From an uncultured Sutterella sp. (lineage in GTDB: Bacteria > Pseudomonadota > Gammaproteobacteria > Burkholderiales > Burkholderiaceae_F), in assembly GCA_900764215.1 (NCBI GenBank), contig CAAFNI010000253.1:1-10765 (forward strand): 10,765 bases of DNA. Direction: 5' to 3'. The notes beneath the pieces are model-generated. The model worked only from the letters and a program-made list of their open reading frames with translations, made no database searches and had not been told where the DNA came from. Position numbers and translations under genes: made by a program. Below are positions 6,469 through 10,765 of the stretch, in pieces (the first letter of the stretch is position 1; each line of letters begins with the position of its first letter).

Positions 6469-8499
6469 TTACTTGGCGGCGGCCTGGTCGATGATCGACT
6501 GGGCCTTGTCAAGGTAAGCCTGAGCGGTTTCGGCGCGCTGCTTCAGGTACTTCGGAGCGTGGACACCCCAGGAGCCGTCCTTCTCGATTTCCTTCGTGAT
6601 GTCCTTCGACTTGTCGAGGAGCATCAGGACTTCGGTCTTGGCGGAGGCGTCAAGCTTCGTGACTTCAAGAAGCTTCACGATGCGTTCCTGGGCGCCGACG
6701 GCAGCCTTGTAGCCGTCCTTGACCGGGGTCTGCCATTCCATGACGTCGTCATAGGCCTGCTTCTGATCGGAGTACTGGAGACCCTTTTCAAGTTCGGACA
6801 TGAAGACGGAGTGGCAGCCCTTGTTTTCCGTAACGGCAACTTCAGCGTTGGCCGTACGGGCGCAGGACCACATCAGGTCGAGGTAGCCGTGGCCTTCCTC
6901 GTCCTTGGCAATGCGCCAGCCCTTGGAGTTGGAGGCGCGGGACTGGCCTTCGGCCGGGTTCATCATCTTGGCGGTCGGGTCGACCTTGATGTTGAAGACG
7001 TGCGAACGGCGGACGGCGTCGAAGCCGGCCATGTCCGGACGCTGGATGGCCGTGAAGTTTTCGCAGGACATCGTGAACGGCATGTGGCAGTCAACGCAGT
7101 CCATCTTCTTGTGCGTGTCGGTCTGGGCGACGACGTCGGCCTGTTCCTTATGGCAGTCCTGGCAGGTCTGCTTGATGGCCGGCTTGGTGTAGTAGTCCTT
7201 CCAGTCGTTGCTGGTGACTTCATGCGGGTCGTGGCAGGTGACGCAGCGCATGCCCTTTTCATAATGCTTGGACATCATGAGCTGGGAGCCTTCCGTACCG
7301 CAGGACGGGCAGGAGGACTTCGTCTTCACGTTGAAGCCGTTTTCGATCTTGCCCTGGCCGGCTTCGGTGTTGACGTCTTCCGGGATGAAGTTGGAGCGCT
7401 GGTGGCAGCGTTCGCAGTTCGTCTGGAAGCCGTTGGATTCGGCGCCCACGAGGTGGCCGCCGGCGCCGTGGCATTCTTCACAAGCAATACCCTTGGAGAT
7501 GGTGTGCTTCTGGAGTTCCTTCGGATTGCCGAGCGCGGCGAAGAATTCCTTCTTGTCCTTGAAGTCGAACTTGAAGGCGTGGCAGACTTCGCAGTAGGAG
7601 GAAGCCGGCTGGAAGAGGAATTCCTGTTCGAACTTGGAACCGTAGGACGTCATGCCCCACTGGTGCGAGCCGGAGCCGCCGAAGTCTTCCATCTTGGTCG
7701 GGAAGTCGGGGATCACCTTGGCGATTTCAGCGCAGCGTTCCGGGGTGAGCCAGGAAGCCCAGCCGCGGGAGAACTGGTTGCCGCCGGCGACGAGCGTGCC
7801 GGTGCCGTCACGGAGAAGACCGTCGCGGATGTGGTAGGAACCGCGGACGAGCCAGGCGTCGACGTAGCCGTACTTCGTGCGCGGCGTGCCGACCGTGGCG
7901 TAGATGACGTCCGGCGTGATGCCGTCGGGAAGGACCGAAGCGTCGGAGCCGTACAGCTTCTTCTTCAGGTCGTTGTCGACTTCCGGATGTTCGCCCGGGA
8001 AGCGGATCGTCTGAGCATGACGGGAGCGCTTCCACTTCTGGTACTGGACCGCGTGGCATTCGCCGCAGCGTTCCGGACCCACGAACTTGTTCGGGTAGTC
8101 GAGAATGGACTTGGCGGCCAGACGGTACTGGGAAGCGGACGGCTTGGCGCCGGCGGCCTTCGTGTACTTCTGGGCGTTGCCTTCACCGAGGAATTCGGAA
8201 CCGCGCGTGGACACCTTGTAGACGCCCTTGATGCGGCCTTCGGCTGCGTACTTGAAAACGGGGTGGTTTTCGAAGAGGAAGTCGAAGAGTTCCTTTTCCT
8301 GAACGATGTAGTCCTGCAGCGTCTTGACGCCCTTCGTGGCTTCGTCGCCGTCGGGGTTCGCGTAAATCGGCTGCGTGAGCGCGTTCACGTTCTTGTTACC
8401 GACGCCCGGGGCGTCCGCAGCAACAGCCTGAGCGGCCAGAGCCATGGCGACCGAGCAAAACAGGACGGAAGCCGCTGCTTTTCTGGTAGTGGATTGCAT
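6469..8499 (-). CDS. mccA: Octaheme cytochrome c sulfite reductase (MccA/SirA)
   Basis: Periplasmic terminal reductase of sulfite respiration; the family reduces sulfite to sulfide with six electrons. It has 676 residues with a signal peptide ending near AAQAVA (residue 27). Seven CXXCH heme sites are at 145-149, 303-307, 340-344, 362-366, 419-423, 446-450 and 468-472. The eighth is C546-X12-NKGCH563, i.e. CX15CH, the hallmark of MccA/SirA active-site heme attachment; this makes the assignment nearly certain. Wolinella MccA also holds Cu(I) through two cysteines near that heme. Non-heme Cys397 and Cys400 (in CPSCG) and Cys479 are the candidates here; Cys256 is a fourth. The C-terminal 100 residues are helical and heme-free, as in octaheme reductases. 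The ATG has AGGAG eight bases upstream. Lys is written almost only as AAG, which suggests high expression. It is the first gene of the operon. Confidence 0.96.
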   Translation of the reverse strand: MQSTTRKAAASVLFCSVAMALAAQAVAADAPGVGNKNVNALTQPIYANPDGDEATKGVKTLQDYIVQEKELFDFLFENHPVFKYAAEGRIKGVYKVSTRGSEFLGEGNAQKYTKAAGAKPSASQYRLAAKSILDYPNKFVGPERCGECHAVQYQKWKRSRHAQTIRFPGEHPEVDNDLKKKLYGSDASVLPDGITPDVIYATVGTPRTKYGYVDAWLVRGSYHIRDGLLRDGTGTLVAGGNQFSRGWASWLTPERCAEIAKVIPDFPTKMEDFGGSGSHQWGMTSYGSKFEQEFLFQPASSYCEVCHAFKFDFKDKKEFFAALGNPKELQKHTISKGIACEECHGAGGHLVGAESNGFQTNCERCHQRSNFIPEDVNTEAGQGKIENGFNVKTKSSCPSCGTEGSQLMMSKHYEKGMRCVTCHDPHEVTSNDWKDYYTKPAIKQTCQDCHKEQADVVAQTDTHKKMDCVDCHMPFTMSCENFTAIQRPDMAGFDAVRRSHVFNIKVDPTAKMMNPAEGQSRASNSKGWRIAKDEEGHGYLDLMWSCARTANAEVAVTENKGCHSVFMSELEKGLQYSDQKQAYDDVMEWQTPVKDGYKAAVGAQERIVKLLEVTKLDASAKTEVLMLLDKSKDITKEIEKDGSWGVHAPKYLKQRAETAQAYLDKAQSIIDQAAAK

Positions 8500-8735
8500 A
8501 GTTTTATCTCCTAATGTCTGTCTTCTCCGTTCCCCAGATCGGAAAAGGCATCATCGCGTGAAGAAGAGGCCGTCGTCTTCATCGCGACGAGCAACATCGA
8601 TTTTTTGGTTGTGTTCCCTTTCCGATCCGAGGATCGGGCGGGGATTGTCATCCCTTCCCCGGGAAACGAGGAGAGGCAATGGGGTCAATGCGGCCCCGAA
8701 GAACCGCATCGGTATGATGCATCAGTCGATTTGCT
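8500..8735 (-). promoter_or_regulatory. mccA leader region
   Basis: If transcription starts near the FNR-type box, mccA has a leader of about 235 bases. It contains the mccA ribosome site AGGAG (8508-8512), a 7-bp inverted repeat CCGATCC-GA-GGATCGG (8622-8637), and a possible 46-codon frame (8651-8511) whose TAG stop overlaps that ribosome site. None of these has a proven role. Confidence 0.3.
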
Positions 8736-8741
8736 TAGGTA

Positions 8742-8747
8742 ATTCTG
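8742..8747 (-). promoter_or_regulatory. Candidate -10 element of the mccA promoter
   Basis: CAGAAT on the minus strand matches four of six bases of TATAAT. It would place the start of transcription near 8735 and the FNR-type box centre about 43 bases upstream, close to the -41.5 typical of FNR-activated promoters. Assigned mainly from its distance to the box; weak by itself. Confidence 0.3.
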
Positions 8748-8771
8748 AAAAAGCCCTGTTTCGCATCTCAG

Positions 8772-8785
8772 TTGACTTAGATCAA
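8772..8785 (-). promoter_or_regulatory. FNR/Anr-type binding site upstream of mccA
   Basis: TTGAC-TTAG-ATCAA (plus strand) matches the consensus TTGAT-N4-ATCAA in nine of ten positions. It is the only good FNR-type box I saw in the gap, and oxygen control fits an anaerobic sulfite reductase operon. The site is about 270 bases from the mccA start, so a long leader or a role at a second promoter is implied. Confidence 0.6.
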
Positions 8786-8807
8786 TCAGGGGCACACAAA
8801 CCCTGAT
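8785..8807. repeat. Inverted repeat adjoining the FNR-type box
   Basis: ATCAGGG (8785-8791) and CCCTGAT (8801-8807) are perfect 7-bp arms separated by nine bases. The repeat shares its first base with the FNR-type box and lies on the upstream side for mccA transcription. This is where a second activator would bind, but no regulator gene is in the window to assign it to. Confidence 0.4.
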
Positions 8808-8962
8808 CCGCGAAACTTGATGCCTTTTATTCGCCTGTGCTGCAAGCATTTTCAGACGCACACACCAATTTCAGACTCGTCATTCCACGCCGATTCCCCC
8901 TCTCCGAAGCACTACCCCTTTTGAGGTATCGAACGCCAAAACCCTAAGGTTTGACGCGCATT

Positions 8963-8997
8963 CATTCCGTTTTGCGGAATGTGCCATTCCGTTTTGC
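8963..8997. repeat. Alternating CATTCCG/CGGAATG repeats
   Basis: CATTCCG-TTTTG-CGGAATG (8963-8981) is a 7-bp hairpin with a five-base loop. Its left half CATTCCGTTTTGC recurs exactly at 8985-8997, 22 bases on. The central arm could pair with either neighbour, so two mutually exclusive hairpins are possible; it could equally be a pair of binding sites two helical turns apart. Confidence 0.45.
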
Positions 8998-9614
8998 AGT
9001 AAAACTGCTTGGAACCCCCTAGTTTTTATGAGGTCACCAACATTTGCTTTAACGCGTCGTTCGCTTTTTCCGAACGCCAAGACTTCGCACCTACAAGCCT
9101 TGTTTTCACCCAGATTCAATTGCATCCGTCTATCGATCTTGCTTTCTATTTTTTTTTATCTATCGTTAATTCTTTGAATTCTTAAGGTTCGTTCACGGCG
9201 GCCGCATGCCTTGCGCAGCGTCCGTCCGTCTCGTCTTCGCCTGAAGGACTGCCGTTTTTTGGGATCTCGCGCGGGGGTTCTGGAGTATTTCCGGAAATTT
9301 CAGCCGTCCGCGGGCGCCGGAATTCTTAAGATTTGCAATTTTCCTCGGCTCACGTACCGCGTGCGTCCGAATGCGATGTCCGCACATGCACCTACCCCCC
9401 CGTGCGGCGACGGATGCGCCGTCGGGAGCTTGAGCTTCCGGATTTCGTTCAGTTTTGCGAAACCGTCGGGTTCGAACACCGCAACCGTCACAGGCTCTCC
9501 GCTTCAACAGCCCTCAGACGTGAAGAGCTCATCAAAACCCTCATTTATCGGCGGCATCAACTTTCATTTATGGTCCTGGCCGACCGTCGGCAGCCTGCAC
9601 TACATTTTCCTGCG

Positions 9615-9633
9615 GCGGTCTCAGTTAGACCGC
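9615..9633. promoter_or_regulatory. Inverted repeat upstream of the asparaginase gene
   Basis: GCGGTCT-CAGTT-AGACCGC is a perfect 7-bp inverted repeat with a five-base spacer, 28 bases before the asparaginase ATG. It could be an operator or a 5' mRNA hairpin. No T-run follows it, so it is not a terminator. Confidence 0.45.
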
Positions 9634-9661
9634 AATCCCTGAACCTACCATCTGGATCTAT

Positions 9662-10708
9662 ATGAAAAAAACGCTTCTCGCAATGGGCTTTGCACTCGCC
9701 ATCAACACCGGCTTTGCCGCCGACCTGCCCAACATCACCATCCTCGCAACGGGCGGCACCATCGCCGGCACGGCAGGATCCAGCACCCAGACAACTGAAT
9801 ACAAATCCGGGCAACTCGCCGTGCAGACCCTCATCAGCGCCGTTCCGGAAATGACCTCTGTAGCCGACGTCACCGGCGAACAGATCGCCAACATCGGTTC
9901 AGAAAGCATGACCGACGACGTGTGGCTCAAGCTTGCCAAGCGTTGCAATGAACTTCTTGCACGGCCCGATGTGGACGGGATCGTCATCACGCACGGCACT
10001 GACACGCTCGAAGAAACCGCATACTTCCTGACGCTGACGGTCAAAAGCAACAAGCCCGTCGTACTCACGGGCGCCATGCGTCCCGCCACGGCCATTTCAG
10101 CCGACGGTCCGCTCAATCTTCTCAATGCCGTCAAGGTGGCCGCCGATGCACAATCCCGCAGCAAGGGCGTCCTGGTCGCTTTGAACGATGAGATCAACGC
10201 AGGCCGCGACGTCACGAAGACCTACACGACCAACGTGGACACCTTTCATTCCCCCGTTCTCGGCGCTCTGGGCATGATCGTTGACGGAAAGCCCCTCTTT
10301 TATCGGGTGCCGTCCAAGCCGCACACCACATCCACCGAATTCGACGTCTCGAAGCTTGAACGGCTCCCGCGCGTCGACATCGTCTACTCTCACGCCAATG
10401 ACGACGGGATCATGACCAAAACCGCCGTGCAGGCCGGAGCAAAGGGCATCGTTCACGCAGGCACGGGCAACGGCTCCATCCACGGCAACACCGAAGCGGC
10501 GCTCAAGCAAGCGGTCGCGCAGGGCGTCACCGTGGTTCGCTCGAGCCGAACCGGCAGCGGATACGTCACGCCGAATCAAGGATATCGGGCGCTCGGGCTC
10601 CTTGAAGCGGACACGCTGAATCCCCAGAAAGCCCGCATACTGCTGCAGCTGGCACTCACGCAGACAAACGATCCGCACAAGATCCAAGCCATTCTGAACA
10701 CCTATTGA
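9662..10708 (+). CDS. ansB: Periplasmic type II L-asparaginase
   Basis: Hydrolyses asparagine to aspartate and ammonia in the periplasm; the family often has some glutaminase activity. It has 348 residues with a signal peptide (MKKTLLAMGFALAINTGFA, mature ADLPN). Active-site residues by family alignment: Thr33 in ATGGTIAG, Tyr47, Ser80 in NIGSES, Thr113 and Asp114 in THGTDT, and Lys186 in GRDVTK. The C-terminus LNPQKARILLQLALTQT is typical. Two departures from the E. coli enzyme are Glu81 where it has Gln59, and a shortened segment before LNPQKAR lacking the QDAEVDD stretch with the intersubunit Glu283; the short form resembles the Erwinia enzyme. The ATG has only a weak TGGA site upstream. 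It is divergent from the mcc operon and over 1 kb away, with no evidence of shared function. Aspartate produced could feed fumarate respiration. Confidence 0.95.
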   Translation: MKKTLLAMGFALAINTGFAADLPNITILATGGTIAGTAGSSTQTTEYKSGQLAVQTLISAVPEMTSVADVTGEQIANIGSESMTDDVWLKLAKRCNELLARPDVDGIVITHGTDTLEETAYFLTLTVKSNKPVVLTGAMRPATAISADGPLNLLNAVKVAADAQSRSKGVLVALNDEINAGRDVTKTYTTNVDTFHSPVLGALGMIVDGKPLFYRVPSKPHTTSTEFDVSKLERLPRVDIVYSHANDDGIMTKTAVQAGAKGIVHAGTGNGSIHGNTEAALKQAVAQGVTVVRSSRTGSGYVTPNQGYRALGLLEADTLNPQKARILLQLALTQTNDPHKIQAILNTY

Positions 10709-10751
10709 TCCTGCGCGTGGTGCTGAAAGCCGGCGGGCCTCATTCCAAGAA

Positions 10752-10765
10752 CTGTCTCTTATACA
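10752..10765. other. Probable Nextera/Tn5 mosaic-end adapter at contig end
   Basis: The last 14 bases CTGTCTCTTATACA are identical to the start of the 19-bp Tn5 transposase mosaic end CTGTCTCTTATACACATCT used in Nextera libraries. It sits exactly at the sequence end, as untrimmed adapter does. It should not be taken as genomic sequence. The 43 bases between the asparaginase stop and this point show no clear terminator. Confidence 0.9.

Larger units (their letters stand above)
8808..9661. other. Long intergenic region with no supportable gene
   Basis: About 850 bases lie between the mccA control region and the asparaginase gene. The middle (about 8880-9190) is visibly more AT-rich than the genes around it and includes a run of nine T's (9149-9157). 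Short open frames exist on both strands, but none has a ribosome site, a recognisable domain or gene-like composition. Small repeats are present: CATTCCG/CGGAATG units near 8963-8997, a CGTTCG/CGAACG hairpin at 9058-9076, CGAACGCCAA at 8930 and 9071, and GAATTCTTAAG at 9176 and 9320. It could hide a small RNA, upstream promoters or gene remnants; I cannot tell which. Confidence 0.5.

Noticed and set aside
6379..8514. 711-codon open frame on the plus strand opposite mccA
   Set aside because: It is an antisense shadow of mccA caused by GC-rich biased codon use; the product has no recognisable domain and is antisense to a certain gene.
8880..9125. 81-codon minus-strand frame in the intergenic block
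   Set aside because: No ribosome site, no domain, and it runs through the CATTCCG repeats and hairpins; composition is not gene-like.
9126..9160. Nine-T run as an intrinsic terminator on the plus strand
   Set aside because: No stable hairpin precedes it and no plus-strand gene ends nearby.
9211..9665. Overlapping plus-strand frames of 110-143 codons upstream of asparaginase
   Set aside because: Two frames overlap with no ribosome site and no family resemblance. A decayed regulator is conceivable but not supportable.

Overview
The window holds one coherent anaerobic-respiration locus on the minus strand, positions 1-8499. It is followed by about 1.16 kb of non-coding DNA (8500-9661) and a separate plus-strand gene for a periplasmic L-asparaginase (9662-10708). 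The organism is a GC-rich Gram-negative bacterium that makes periplasmic c-type cytochromes and uses Tat and lipoprotein export. The gene set is that of the Wolinella Mcc and Shewanella Sir sulfite-respiration systems. The overall look (GC-rich, Proteobacterial, respiratory, AnsB-like asparaginase) would suit a betaproteobacterium such as a gut Sutterellaceae member, but that placement is an impression and no phylogenetic marker is present.

Minus-strand layout in transcription order: an octaheme cytochrome c sulfite reductase (mccA/sirA, 8499-6469) with seven CXXCH sites plus the diagnostic CX12NKGCH (= CX15CH) site; an exported rhodanese-like protein; an exported FKBP-type prolyl isomerase with a Met-rich tail; a membrane-anchored TPR protein of the CcmI/NrfG kind; a Tat-exported protein with four [4Fe-4S] motifs (mccC); and an NrfD-type membrane quinol dehydrogenase (mccD). 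A factor-independent terminator follows. Then comes a second unit: nosL (copper chaperone lipoprotein), nosD (periplasmic beta-helix copper protein) and nosF (ABC ATPase, cut by the left edge).

Working model: MccD oxidises menaquinol, MccC passes electrons to MccA, and MccA reduces sulfite to sulfide in the periplasm with six electrons. MccA of Wolinella carries a Cu(I) next to its active-site heme. The NosL/NosD/NosF genes, found here without any nosZ, are best read as the copper-supply arm for MccA rather than for nitrous oxide reductase. The TPR protein probably helps present apo-MccA for heme attachment; the catalytic heme lyase subunit for the unusual heme site is not in the window. A near-perfect FNR-type box (8772-8785) upstream of mccA suggests oxygen control.

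The non-coding block contains several inverted and direct repeats but no gene I can support. The extreme right end (10752-10765) is identical to part of the Tn5/Nextera transposase mosaic end, so it is very likely adapter carry-over at a contig end and not genomic sequence.
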